Notes: generated by a model not told the origin, from the letters alone. A stretch of 64,000 bases of DNA from Aeromicrobium fastidiosum (GCF_017876595.1 NZ_JAGIOG010000001.1:124001-188000), one strand, 5' to 3'. Positions 26,927 to 36,027 are shown, counted from the stretch's first letter. Numbers and translations are program-made.

Positions 26927-28705
26927 TTACGGGTGGTGGTTCTCGCACGCGGGATGTGGCGGTAGGTCAACCGAGCGCCAAGAGGCCGGCGTCGGAGCTC
27001 CCTGGTCATCGCGCAACGTGGCGACGTAGTAGTCGCCGCCGAGCTGCCGGCGTTCCGCGAGGTGGTGGATGGCTACTCGGCTGGCGTGATGGGAAAGACA
27101 ACCCGCTTCGCTGTTGGTCCCGGTGAAGGTGGGTTCGGAGCATGAGACCGGGCTCGTCCAACCATCGGGATCGGCGGGCGGCGTCGGCCAGCGGCTGTCT
27201 CTGAGTGTTGCGTGGTCGGCGCGGTGATGGGCGAGGCATTCTGTGCAGCCCGTCTGGCCTGGTCGGACCAGGGCGACCCAACCGCCCCACAGGCCCGGGG
27301 TGCCGGCGACAGTCAGCAGCGGACTCCGGTTCAGAGCCACGGCATTGAGGATGGCCGTCGCATTGGGGTTGGCTGTGGCGTCGATGATGAGATCGGCATC
27401 CATCAGGGTCCGCAGGACCCTCCGGCGGTTGCGTTCGGTGTCCGCGTCAGCGTCGTGCTCGAACAGCCGGGTGACGTTGATGTCCCAGGAGCCGACGCTG
27501 CCTGCGAGGGCAGTACCGCGGAGGTGCTCGGCCAGCGCGGCGGTCTTCGACATTCCCGCATGACTAACAGGGCCGTAGCTTCTGGCTCGCGTGTTGGGGT
27601 CGACCCAGTCGCAATCGACTAGGTCGAGGCGGTGAACGCCGGTGCGGGCTAGGTCGGCGGCAATGTGGTGCCCGATGGCGCCGACGCCGACGATGGCTAC
27701 CTTTTTGTCGGCCAGGCCGGCGGCGATGGGTGTGCGGGTCGAGGTGCTGTCGTTCAGCTCTAGTCCCGCCAGCAGGACCGTCCCGTAAACGGGCGCGCCG
27801 TCGCGTGTGGTTCCCGTGCGGACTCGGAGAAGGAACATCCAGCACGGCCCGGGCTGGCCGTAGTCGCGCTCGTCCTCGACGAGCAAGCCAACGACGGTGA
27901 GAACCCTCGGGTCTGCCTCGACGATGAGTGGATCCTTGTCCCCACTGACCTCCAGTGCCGGTAGGGCTGGCGACAGGCGCTCCCAGAGCTGGTCTGCTGT
28001 CTCAGTCGGGTCCCACGACGGCAGACGTAGCCACCAGCCGGTCACGACGATCGGGAAGCTGTCCAGGACGTCGAGGTTGGTGTTCTGGATGTTCAGTCCC
28101 GGGCCGAGTATCTGGTCCACGATGCTGGTGACGACGACGCCGGACCGGTCGATGCGCTGGCGCAGCACCAGCGCTCCCCCGGCGATGTTGTCTGGGATGT
28201 TCGTGTGCGGGACGACGACTCGGCGGGGTGCGGCGCTGTAGACCGTCCTAGGTTCAGCGACGGGCAGCTCGAGGCCACGGGTCGACGCTGCGAGGCGGTC
28301 GGCCGAGGTCAGGTCGTTGGACCGGACGAGCTTCGGCAGCTGGATGGCAAGGAGGTCCGCTGCTGTCCAGGTGGGGTCGTGGTCTGCGTCGTGGACCAGG
28401 CACAGCAACCCGCGGGTGGGATCGCGGTGGCGTGTCACGCCGAGCTCGTCGTGGAGGTCGAACACCTGGACCGGCATCCACGCGGGGTACGACTGTCGCG
28501 GGTAGACGACCTTCAGGCGAGCAGTCCGAGCAGCGACGTCCTCTGCCGCGGGTAGCGGGTAGTCGACGTGGACCTCCACTCCCCCGTCGACGTACCTGAC
28601 CCTGTGCGCCCAACCGTGGTCGCCGAAGGCCTGACGCTCACGGGCCCACCTGCGCGGGAACCGGCGATGCCACCCCAGGGACGCGGGTGGGGTGTCGGCG
28701 GTCAT
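26927..28705 (-). CDS. E2-E1 fusion: UBC-like domain plus ThiF-type adenylyltransferase
   Basis: 592 residues. Residues ~30-130 resemble prokaryotic E2 (UBC-like) domains, with a candidate catalytic Cys102 in GLLCLVHDADHDPTW. Residues ~335-592 are a ThiF/E1 adenylation domain: GVGAIG (340-345), the ribose-binding Asp and Arg region VDCDWVDPNTRARSYG, DATANPNAT, and a C-terminal SCSEPTFTG whose Cys522 fits the E1 catalytic cysteine. Bacterial E2-E1 fusions conjugate small proteins to targets. No CD-NTase (CBASS) and no JAB peptidase lies nearby. It overlaps the upstream small gene as ATGA, suggesting that gene encodes the modifier or a substrate. Confidence 0.8.
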   Translation of the reverse strand: MTADTPPASLGWHRRFPRRWARERQAFGDHGWAHRVRYVDGGVEVHVDYPLPAAEDVAARTARLKVVYPRQSYPAWMPVQVFDLHDELGVTRHRDPTRGLLCLVHDADHDPTWTAADLLAIQLPKLVRSNDLTSADRLAASTRGLELPVAEPRTVYSAAPRRVVVPHTNIPDNIAGGALVLRQRIDRSGVVVTSIVDQILGPGLNIQNTNLDVLDSFPIVVTGWWLRLPSWDPTETADQLWERLSPALPALEVSGDKDPLIVEADPRVLTVVGLLVEDERDYGQPGPCWMFLLRVRTGTTRDGAPVYGTVLLAGLELNDSTSTRTPIAAGLADKKVAIVGVGAIGHHIAADLARTGVHRLDLVDCDWVDPNTRARSYGPVSHAGMSKTAALAEHLRGTALAGSVGSWDINVTRLFEHDADADTERNRRRVLRTLMDADLIIDATANPNATAILNAVALNRSPLLTVAGTPGLWGGWVALVRPGQTGCTECLAHHRADHATLRDSRWPTPPADPDGWTSPVSCSEPTFTGTNSEAGCLSHHASRVAIHHLAERRQLGGDYYVATLRDDQGAPTPASWRSVDLPPHPACENHHP

Positions 28706-28959
28706 CCGACGGCCGGCGGATGGCCGGGGACCGAAGGTGCCCGGTACGCAGACGCGGGGAGCAGTTCCTCCACGTCCTCTTCGATGCGGTCATCCACCAC
28801 AGTTCGGCGGGTCGTCACCGTGCGTCGTGTGATGCGGTAACCACCGTCGGGAAGTTCCTCGAACGTTGATGTCGACGTCGTCTTTTCCGCACCCGGCCCG
28901 CTCGGCTCCTCAGCCGTTTCCGGCGGGTGAGCGTCGGCCGCCTTCGGCTCGTCTCTCAT
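28702..28959 (-). CDS. Small acidic protein translationally coupled to the E2-E1 fusion
   Basis: 85 residues from ATG 28959 with GGAAAG upstream; a longer 99-residue form starts at 29001 without a site. The N-terminal half is disordered and acidic (ETAEEPSGPGAEKTTS). Then a probable beta-hairpin (FEELPDGGYRITRRTVTTRR), an acidic helix (DDRIEEDVEELLP) and a tail ending PPAVG. The terminal Gly and the ATGA overlap with the E2-E1 gene make it a candidate modifier, though no ubiquitin fold is evident. Confidence 0.55.
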   Translation of the reverse strand: MRDEPKAADAHPPETAEEPSGPGAEKTTSTSTFEELPDGGYRITRRTVTTRRTVVDDRIEEDVEELLPASAYRAPSVPGHPPAVG

Positions 28960-29055
28960 GCGTGGACTTTCCGGTTCGTCGCTGCTCAAGATGCCTCCCA
29001 TCGCCGTCGTGAATGACCAGTTGAGCGGACACCTGACCTCGGATCCACCCGTGTA

Positions 29056-29096
29056 GCAACTTTTGCGCGACCACGCGGGACTCGCGCAAAAGTTGC
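29056..29096. repeat. Perfect 15-bp inverted repeat in a divergent intergenic region
   Basis: gcaacttttgcgcga (29056-29070) and its exact complement tcgcgcaaaagttgc (29082-29096), separated by 11 bp. It lies between the starts of the E2-E1 operon (-) and the gene at 29152 (+). A place at two starts rather than two ends suggests an operator or RNA switch rather than a terminator. Confidence 0.75.
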
Positions 29097-29151
29097 CACA
29101 GGGAGTCACCGAAGGGGTTGTCTCTGGCCGGTCGCCTCGACGGTCCGCGTC

Positions 29152-29517
29152 ATGTCTAAACGATCCCCCACCCTGCTGCTCAAGCCCAGGGACTACGCGG
29201 TTCCCGACTATGCCTTCGGCACGACCGCGGCCATCGACTGGACCGTCCCGGCCGGAGGTGATGAGCTCAGTCGCCGGTTCGCCGAGCTTCAGCACCGGCT
29301 CGTCGTAGCCGTGGCCACCCGGCCCGACCCGAAAGCTGAGGTGTCGAGGCGCCCGCGCAAGGACCTGACCGACCGAACAGCCATCGCCCGGATGAGCCGG
29401 TCTTGGTCGTTCAGCCGCTCTTGGTACCAGTCGGCCAGCCAAGGCCGCACGTGGCTCCACGTCACGGGCCTCGCCGCCGTGACCGACCTGCTGTTCTTGC
29501 AGGACCCTCACCACTGA
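29152..29517 (+). CDS. Hypothetical protein divergent from the E2-E1 operon
   Basis: 121 residues, basic. It begins KRSPTLLLKPRDYAVPDYAF, with a Trp/Ser/Arg cluster near the C-terminus (RSWSFSRSWYQSASQGRTW) and no known domain. It starts 55 bp after the perfect inverted repeat and ends 107 bp before a strong terminator, giving a tidy transcription unit. No clear ribosome binding site. Function unknown. Confidence 0.5.
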   Translation: MSKRSPTLLLKPRDYAVPDYAFGTTAAIDWTVPAGGDELSRRFAELQHRLVVAVATRPDPKAEVSRRPRKDLTDRTAIARMSRSWSFSRSWYQSASQGRTWLHVTGLAAVTDLLFLQDPHH

Positions 29518-29623
29518 TCTGCCGTCCAGTCCCGCGCGAGACAACTACACGGTCCGCGTCCAAACGTTGGCACGCAATCATTCACACCATGGTCTCCGCC
29601 ACCAAAGAGCACCGGCCAGCACG

Positions 29624-29658
29624 AAGACGACCCCCACGCGCTGCGTGGGGGTCGTCTT
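29624..29658 (+). terminator. Strong terminator-like hairpin
   Basis: A perfect 16-bp stem (29624-29639 aagacgacccccacgc, 29643-29658) with a 3-base gct loop ends in a short TT. It follows the 29152 gene and precedes the convergent gene at 29698, so it could serve both strands. Confidence 0.8.
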
Positions 29659-29697
29659 GATGGTGCCGAAATCTGGGTCAGTGTTGCCGGGCGTCGG

Positions 29698-30243
29698 TCA
29701 GGGCGCCAAGACCGTCATCGGAGGGATCAGTCCCATGTCGGACCGGAACTGCCAACTACTCATCTCTCGTCGGTGACGATCGAGGCTCTCTTCCCAGGTC
29801 TCATCCTCCTTGGCGCCGAACGCTTGGTGGCCGCGTTGATCGCATCGCTGCGGCCAGTCGCTGTCGTGAATCGACAAGGTGCTGCCGTGTCCACACGCGT
29901 GGCAGAACGGGTCCGTGGGCGCATCTCCCGGCCCACGCAGCATCGTCACCTCGTACTTGTCGGCCGTGGAAGTGGCCTCGATCGCCGCCCGCACCAGACG
30001 CGACAGCAACCGGTGCGACTCCTGACAGCTCACGAGACCAAACCCGCCGATGTCCAGCAGGGCCGGTCTCTGCCTGTCGGCCAACGCGAAGGCCATCACC
30101 TGGTCCAGTGTGGTCCCGATGCCGACGCCACGCAGCCAAGTGCTCACCTCCCCACCATGCTCCGAGTGCGTGCCTCGCAACAGGACCATTCCGCTTCCAG
30201 CCTCGACGACCAGCGCCTCGCAGTCGTACACGTAACCGCTCAT
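29698..30243 (-). CDS. Hypothetical protein with a zinc-ribbon-like Cys/His cluster
   Basis: 181 residues from ATG 30243, preceded by AAGGAGAGAAC. The N-terminal region (YVYDCEALVVEAGSGMVLLR) is beta-rich. A Cys/His cluster FCHACGHGSTLSIHDSDWPQ, followed by RCD, may bind zinc, and the C-terminus has WEESLDRHRREMSSWQ. I do not recognise the family. It faces the terminator at 29624-29658. Confidence 0.6.
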   Translation of the reverse strand: MSGYVYDCEALVVEAGSGMVLLRGTHSEHGGEVSTWLRGVGIGTTLDQVMAFALADRQRPALLDIGGFGLVSCQESHRLLSRLVRAAIEATSTADKYEVTMLRGPGDAPTDPFCHACGHGSTLSIHDSDWPQRCDQRGHQAFGAKEDETWEESLDRHRREMSSWQFRSDMGLIPPMTVLAP

Positions 30244-31341
30244 GTTCTCTCCTTCTGACACACCGTGGGGATGCGTCGTGTGATGCAGGCACCGGATGGT
30301 GACTGCACCTCAGACCGTGCGCAACGACTACTTGCGCGCAATCGAGCCCGCCTTGCACGTCGCCGCATCGGCACGGGCGCCTCGAGTCAGAGTTCCGGCT
30401 GGCCCCGAGTGCACGTGCACCATTGCGAACGTTCGGCCTCAGCAGACGGTCGCACTTAGACGCCGCACATCAGGCCGTCCCCACCCATGGTCCGGAAGGC
30501 CTGTCATGAGACTTAGATTCACGATTCAGCTGACCGCCTCAAGGAGTCGAAGCCGTCGTACGCCGCATGAGGGCCAGCCTTCGACAAGACCGCCTCAACT
30601 TCCGAGATGTGGTGTCGGTTGATGAAGGATCCCGGCTGGAGCCCATCTGGAGGTTCGACAAGCAGGTCGCGTTGCGTCCGGGCAGGGTCTTGACTCATTC
30701 ACCATCAGAACGTGGCACCGACCTGAAAACCTCTACGGAGAGGGCGGCCGCGCGTTCGAATTCGTGGGCGCGACATCTCCTCTGGTTGCTATCAGCGATC
30801 TCTCATCACTCCATAGCGGCCTTGACTTCACTTTCCACATCAGCGCCGCGTAAGAGACCGGGGAAGTGATCCACGCAGCAGACAGATACTTCAGGGATGG
30901 GATGTGCGAGTGGTGACAGGCTCCGGAGCGCGTGGTGGATCTTCGCGAATTGGTTCTCAGGCGAACATCCTGTAGACGCTGCTTGAATCCCAAGACTTCC
31001 AATGTCTCCGACTCCGAGCGCTCACCTGCCGGCCGAGCCTGCCGCCGACGGCGGCGGATGCGCGGACGGCTGTCGCGCACCCGCGACGCTTCATCAACCG
31101 AACTCGCGAGCTGGTCCCGTGTGCCTGGGCTACACCGGCGGGTAGCGCATCGCACTGGCGAGGCGCACCACGCGACCTCAACGATGACTCCTCCCAGCAT
31201 CGCCTCGAGCTGAACTGCCATTGAAGGGTGAATGGGCAGAGAGTCGACGCCGACCTGGCGGCGGCGGTTCCAGCAAAGAGTCCGTCTCGCGGTAAGCGGT
31301 ACCGGCTGACTGAGCAGTCCTGCTCGATCTGCACATACCCA
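30244..31341. other. Gene-poor stretch of the element (about 1.1 kb)
   Basis: No frame on either strand shows a domain or good coding bias. The only feature I can support is a promoter-like motif of the element's shared type, TTGCGA (30423-30428), 16 bp, GACGGT (30445-30450), pointing right, with no gene close behind it. It could drive an RNA or be left over from a decayed gene. Confidence 0.45.
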
Positions 31342-31369
31342 TTGCACGATGGTCCGCGGCCCGCACTGT
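31342..31369 (+). promoter_or_regulatory. Promoter-like motif upstream of the large recombinase-like gene
   Basis: TTGCAC (31342-31347), 16 bp, CACTGT (31364-31369). The 12 bases from 31363 (gcactgtcctag) are identical to those at 35953-35964 in front of another element gene, at the same distance from CATTGC. Confidence 0.5.
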
Positions 31370-31392
31370 CCTAGGCATCACCAACGCCTAGG
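31370..31392 (+). promoter_or_regulatory. Inverted repeat at the predicted transcript start
   Basis: CCTAGGC (31370-31376) and GCCTAGG (31386-31392), separated by 9 bp. The right arm runs into the GGAGG ribosome binding site of the next gene, so it could be an operator or a hairpin that hides the site. Confidence 0.45.
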
Positions 31393-31399
31393 AGGCACC

Positions 31400-34300
31400 A
31401 TGAGCAAGCACCGCACTCGACGAGTCGGACGGCTCACCCAGCGATCGACATACGCACAGCTCGAGTCATGGCTTCGATCTCGTAACGGAGACGCTGTCAA
31501 TCGCGGCACGATCATCCGCCGAGCTCGCCTCATCAGGACGTCCGGCAGGAGCAGGGAGGCGTGGAAGGCGAGCGCCGAAACGTCATTCGCCTCGATCGAC
31601 AAGACACTGCCCGACGTAGCGCAAGCACTCGCTCTCGGATTCGATCTCATCCGTAACGACGCCATCGGCGTCACAACACGGTCAGAACTGGGAGACAGCG
31701 TCTTTGTTCTGCGCCGTGGGCATGCGCCTGGCGGAAAGGGCGAAGCGCAGATCGGCCTCATCCTGCACGTCGGGGAAACCCTGTTTCTCTATCTCCTGAC
31801 CTCTGCGCGCGCGAACGACATCAAGGGCGCAACAGCGGACCGCGGCTCCAACGCCTTTACCGAAGTTCTTTCGACGGTCGTTCGTCACATCACCGATGCC
31901 GGCCGATCTGCCGATCCGACCTTTCGGCCGGAGGTTCACGCCCGAGAGCACGGGCGATTCGTGCGAAGCGAAAAGCACGGTGCGGCCTTGAAGGAAACCT
32001 TCATCCGCTGCAAGGCTCTGGTATTCAAGCCTCAGGAAGTCGACTTGACCGACCCTGCCGCACAGCAGGCTTTCTCATTCGGATCACTCATGGAGGATTC
32101 GGCGGTCAACTCCCTGATCAAGGGAATGAACCGGCCCGAGGTCATCATGCAAGCTGACGGCGCGTGGTACGAGGGCCACAAACAAATTCCCTTCACGCAC
32201 CAACCAGCGAGGACGGTCGAAACGGACTCTCGGACTGGCCGGACCATCGAGACAATCCACAAGCACCGCCTCACTGTTGCTGACGACCTGAACCTCGCCA
32301 AGACCATTCTGCGGTCGCTCGTCGATGAGGTTCTCAAGGACAAGGCCGGGACGAGGGGCGTGACCGACTGGGAAGCCGTTGGTGCCGTCGCGGCCGGCTT
32401 CGGTTTGCCATCTCGTAGACCGGAGGACGCCGTCAGGGACGTTCTCTTGTCCGACCTGCCGCCAGCCTCTCAAGGGCGCGCGGGCAGGAACTTGCTGCAG
32501 AAGAACTACATCGACGGTTGGCGTCACGGGTCCTTCTTGAAGGACGTGAAGATCAAGACGGCGCTAGACCTGGAGCTTGACGGGGTAGAGATTGTCACCA
32601 CCGCCGACGGTGACTACTACCGGTGCAAGATCGACTTCCCGCTTCCTGAGGGAGGGTGGGGCATCACGGACGAGGAGTGGGACCTCGTCCTGAAGCGCCG
32701 CTACCCGCAGACCGAGGAACAGAAGGCCGCCCGGCGAGCAGCAACAACCGGTGAGCGTTTGCCGTTCGCGGGTGTCATCGGGTGGGACGACACCACGACC
32801 GGCACGCAGTGGAAGCTGCAAACCAAGAAGACGTACGGGCTGCACTCCCGTCCGCTGGACGAGGCCTACGTCCGGGGTCTTCCTGTCGGGTGGGAGCGCA
32901 CCACCATGGGCCCGTCCCATGCCACGCTGCGGCCAGCGCTCCTGCACACGTCGGTGGGTAAGGCCATGGAGGCAGCGCTCCTTGCTTTGGACTCGCCCGC
33001 GCAGGAAACGTCGATGCCGGTCTATCGCGCAGTGTCCGCCACCGAGTCGACAGCCGACCGTGCGCGGAAGCAGATTCAAGAAGCGGAGGAAGATCTGACC
33101 GATGCTGAGGACCAGCTTGCTGGCGCGGAGGACGAGAATGCCCGGGCGGCCGGACGCGTGCGGAAGGACCCGTCCGACACCAACACCCGCACAGCCAAGC
33201 GAGCCCGCGCGACGCTAGAGCGGGCACAAAGTCGAGTCGTCGACGCCGAGCAACGCCTCGCCCAGGCCAACAAGCTGACCGCGAAGCAAACGACGAAGGC
33301 AACCTCGTCCGAGCACGAAGTGGAGTCCGCTACCGCCGAGTTCACGGCCGTCGCTCTCCAGAAGTGTGTCGAGTCCGCACCCCCTTGGTTGAACCAGGCG
33401 TGCGGCTACTTCTTGACCGACTGGACCATGACACCCGTCAGCGTTCCTGGCCGTCGCCCGTCCGTGGACTGGTCGTGCAACCTGGTCCTGGCAGATCCCG
33501 AGACCGGTACCGACGTGCTTGTGCCGCTGTCCGGAAACGTCGCAAACACCGCGCACGACGGAACAACTCGCGGCCGCAAGAAGGCCGAAGCCATGGCCTG
33601 GGCCTTCCTCTACGACGGCCAAGAAGTAGCAGACATCGCCGAAGCAGCCGGCCTCACACGCTCGTCGGCCAAGAACTCGTACGCCTACAGCGAGATCAGA
33701 CGAGTCATGTCCGCCGTCGTGACCGACAGCCAGCTGCTGGCAGCAGCGATGGACCACTTCTCTCCGGCTGCACGGCGCGTCCTGTGGGCAGCGGTTAGCG
33801 ACCAAGCCAAGGCCCTCCACGGCATCGACCCGGGCTTCGCGAAGCACATCAAGACCACCTACACCGGAGTGGCAGCCGTCAACTCCTGGTCGTTGTGCCG
33901 AGGCAGCTTCTTCCACCCACGCGCAGTCGCGGGACTGCTCAAAGCAGCCGGCGGATCCATGACCTTGCCCGACCTCACCGAGGCCAGCGGACTCTCGGCC
34001 GAGGACATCATGTCGCTGACCCGTGGCGGGTCCAACTCCCCCGGCAGCACAGCGACCAAGCAGATCGCGTACTTCACGAAGAACTTCTCCCGCGGCGGCA
34101 CGCCCATGCCGATGGCCGAACGCGTCATCAGACTGCGCGAATGCCCACACGAGGACTGCCCCGATCGTCTGCGCGGCAACGCCGCATGGTGCACGATCAT
34201 CCTCCGCCTACCTGAGACCGAGGCCGGGTTCGGCGTGCTGTGCCCCACCTGCCGGCGATGCCCCGTCCAAACGATGTCCAAGGTCAGGTTCCCCGCCGAC

Positions 34301-34756
34301 TACCTCCGACCCTGGAGCGGACGATTCGGACGAGGCAGCCACGCCGCGGGCCGAAAGCCTGACGTCCGCATCTTCCTGCAACCCGGACTGCGCGACCCCG
34401 GACCAGCGGCGCCGTTGCCGGACGTCGGCTGCCTCCCCCGCGAAGACACCACCATCCGCGAACGATCCCCGAGAGCCAAGCGCCCCGACAAGGCACAGAA
34501 GAGCCGCCCACTTCGCGGACGGCGCGTCTACGTCGACCCTCGGATCGTCAACGACGAACGCCGAGAGCTCGCGGAGCACATCACTACCAACGGTGGAGAT
34601 GTCGCCATCCGACTGAACAAGAGCGTCCTCGTCTACGTCCACCCCGGAGACAAACCGCACGGTGAGCACCTCGCGTGGATCACAAAGATGAAGATCCCGA
34701 CCGCCAACACCGAGTCCTTCTACATGCGCGAACCCAGCAGCTGGGTCGCGTCCTAG
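31400..34756 (+). CDS. Very large serine-recombinase-like protein with BRCT-like C-terminus
   Basis: 1118 residues; ATG preceded by GGAGG-cacc. The segment EVDLTDPAAQQAFSFGSLME recalls the 'iDltdp.g..mf...la' block at the end of a serine-recombinase catalytic domain, after an Arg-rich stretch (HAREHGRFVRS). A recombinase-domain-like region (~330-560), a long coiled coil (~555-650), a Cys cluster (CPHEDCPDRL ... CPTCRRCP, ~920-965) and a C-terminal ~80 residues like a BRCT domain (GRRVYVDPRIVNDERRELAE ... HLAWITKMKIPTANTESFY) follow. I do not see the catalytic Ser motif, so it may be inactive or a diverged relative. The call is motif-level only. Confidence 0.45.
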   Translation: MSKHRTRRVGRLTQRSTYAQLESWLRSRNGDAVNRGTIIRRARLIRTSGRSREAWKASAETSFASIDKTLPDVAQALALGFDLIRNDAIGVTTRSELGDSVFVLRRGHAPGGKGEAQIGLILHVGETLFLYLLTSARANDIKGATADRGSNAFTEVLSTVVRHITDAGRSADPTFRPEVHAREHGRFVRSEKHGAALKETFIRCKALVFKPQEVDLTDPAAQQAFSFGSLMEDSAVNSLIKGMNRPEVIMQADGAWYEGHKQIPFTHQPARTVETDSRTGRTIETIHKHRLTVADDLNLAKTILRSLVDEVLKDKAGTRGVTDWEAVGAVAAGFGLPSRRPEDAVRDVLLSDLPPASQGRAGRNLLQKNYIDGWRHGSFLKDVKIKTALDLELDGVEIVTTADGDYYRCKIDFPLPEGGWGITDEEWDLVLKRRYPQTEEQKAARRAATTGERLPFAGVIGWDDTTTGTQWKLQTKKTYGLHSRPLDEAYVRGLPVGWERTTMGPSHATLRPALLHTSVGKAMEAALLALDSPAQETSMPVYRAVSATESTADRARKQIQEAEEDLTDAEDQLAGAEDENARAAGRVRKDPSDTNTRTAKRARATLERAQSRVVDAEQRLAQANKLTAKQTTKATSSEHEVESATAEFTAVALQKCVESAPPWLNQACGYFLTDWTMTPVSVPGRRPSVDWSCNLVLADPETGTDVLVPLSGNVANTAHDGTTRGRKKAEAMAWAFLYDGQEVADIAEAAGLTRSSAKNSYAYSEIRRVMSAVVTDSQLLAAAMDHFSPAARRVLWAAVSDQAKALHGIDPGFAKHIKTTYTGVAAVNSWSLCRGSFFHPRAVAGLLKAAGGSMTLPDLTEASGLSAEDIMSLTRGGSNSPGSTATKQIAYFTKNFSRGGTPMPMAERVIRLRECPHEDCPDRLRGNAAWCTIILRLPETEAGFGVLCPTCRRCPVQTMSKVRFPADYLRPWSGRFGRGSHAAGRKPDVRIFLQPGLRDPGPAAPLPDVGCLPREDTTIRERSPRAKRPDKAQKSRPLRGRRVYVDPRIVNDERRELAEHITTNGGDVAIRLNKSVLVYVHPGDKPHGEHLAWITKMKIPTANTESFYMREPSSWVAS

Positions 34757-34814
34757 GGCATCAGGTCGCAACGGATGCGTGCATGCGGATGCGGGTCCCG
34801 AACCGTAGAGGGGC

Positions 34815-35018
34815 ATGCCCACCTCTCATGCCCCATCACGCTCAGACACCAACACCATGGCTGCTCGTATCCGAAAATGGAACGCCCTCAGCTGGGACGA
34901 ACTCAGTGAGCTCATGAACGCTCAGCCGTTTGACCCAGCAACCATCGGTGATCACCGAGCACAGATCCGCGTCGTGGCCACAGAGCCCGACGCACAAAAG
35001 CAGCTATCCGACGCCTAG
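34815..35018 (+). CDS. Small hypothetical protein
   Basis: 67 residues from ATG 34815, with AGAGGGG upstream; a second ATG is at 34857. The helical segment WNALSWDELSELMNAQPFD is followed by HRAQIRVVATEPDAQKQLSD. No known family. It follows the large recombinase-like gene by 58 bp and may be in the same transcript. Confidence 0.45.
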   Translation: MPTSHAPSRSDTNTMAARIRKWNALSWDELSELMNAQPFDPATIGDHRAQIRVVATEPDAQKQLSDA

Positions 35019-35096
35019 ACGTCCTTCTGCCCACTCATCTCAGTCCTGAGCAACCCGTCGGACGCCTCGGGGCGATCGATCTTGAGGCGAGCCTCA

Positions 35097-35124
35097 TTGC
35101 GCAATGAACGCTGAGCCGCACGAT
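35097..35124 (+). promoter_or_regulatory. Promoter-like motif upstream of the 35159 gene
   Basis: TTGCGC (35097-35102), 16 bp, CACGAT (35119-35124), with CATTGC and GCAC at the same spacing as upstream of 31400 and 36028. Confidence 0.45.
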
Positions 35125-35158
35125 CTCAGGTCTAACCCCTCCTACCTAGGACACCGTC

Positions 35159-35623
35159 ATGGAATCGTTCACCTTCAACCTCGTTATCGACGGACCGGCT
35201 GACCAGCTCAAAGATTTTTACGACGCCACAGCCCAAGCGTCGACTCTTGCCGGAGGCATGCTGCAGTTCAAGTACGCCCCGTGGACTGCATCCACACCGC
35301 CTATCGGTGACTGGACCGCAGACTTCTGTACCGCGACTCTGTACGCCGCAATCCGACACGGCATCAGTCACCTGGTGGCCAGTGCCGAGATCGTCGGCCA
35401 GACCCCCTTGAGGCCAACCATGGACGGCAAAGCTGCAATCACGTACGAGCTAGACGTCGTGTCCGTCCCGCTCTACGAGCTGGAAGAGACGTCCCGGCTC
35501 CACCCCGACCTGACCTTCACTGCTACCTGGACCGCGCCCTTCGCGCCACCGATGAAGTCCCAGTGGATCGCCGGCGACTGGACTATGGAACGCACTGACA
35601 CCGACCCTGCCGGCGCTCAGTAG
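35159..35623 (+). CDS. Hypothetical protein of the element
   Basis: 154 residues, about equal beta and helix, no membrane segment. It begins ESFTFNLVIDGPADQLKDFY and has HPDLTFTATWTAPF and WIAGDWTMER near the C-terminus. It has no known family, but the layout (a short strand, 'GPxxD', then 'xPDxxF' in the last third) resembles the product at 36028, and both genes follow the same type of promoter motif. They may be distant paralogues. Confidence 0.55.
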   Translation: MESFTFNLVIDGPADQLKDFYDATAQASTLAGGMLQFKYAPWTASTPPIGDWTADFCTATLYAAIRHGISHLVASAEIVGQTPLRPTMDGKAAITYELDVVSVPLYELEETSRLHPDLTFTATWTAPFAPPMKSQWIAGDWTMERTDTDPAGAQ

Positions 35624-35931
35624 AACGCGACGTCAAGCAGTCAGCCCCGGTCCTGACGTGATCTGACATGCGCGCTGGACCTAGCTCGCCTCAGCATTGA
35701 CGTCAGCGGCAGCGCCCTCGACGGCGTGCCGCCGTTTGCGCAGCATCTCCGACCACGTCGAGTGACCCAGCTCGCAGCGCGGCCTCCGGCTCGGACTTCT
35801 GGCAACCGAGCGGAGTACATCAGCGAATGAAGCTGGTGGCGCACCACGCGACTTCGAGGCCCCGCCGCCTGTCGAAAGCAAGCAACCGCATCTGCCTGCA
35901 CGCTTCGCCAGATCCTCAGGTATGTGCGCCA
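35624..35931. other. Intergenic stretch without a supported gene
   Basis: About 300 bp between two element genes. No convincing frame; the next promoter-like motif begins at 35932. Confidence 0.45.
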
Positions 35932-35959
35932 TTGCGCCCATTGGGGAGCAGCGCACTGT
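35932..35959 (+). promoter_or_regulatory. Promoter-like motif upstream of the 36028 gene
   Basis: TTGCGC (35932-35937), 16 bp, CACTGT (35954-35959), followed by the same cctag extension as at 31370-31374. The gene starts 69 bp downstream. Confidence 0.5.
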
Positions 35960-36027
35960 CCTAGTTCTGGCACCTGCCGTCAGAGCCAACGACAACCCCA
36001 CAACCACACGAGATTGGAACAAGACAA

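Noticed and set aside
26927-28705. CBASS anti-phage system
   Set aside because: An E2-E1 fusion is present, but there is no CD-NTase, effector or Cap3-type JAB gene on either side.
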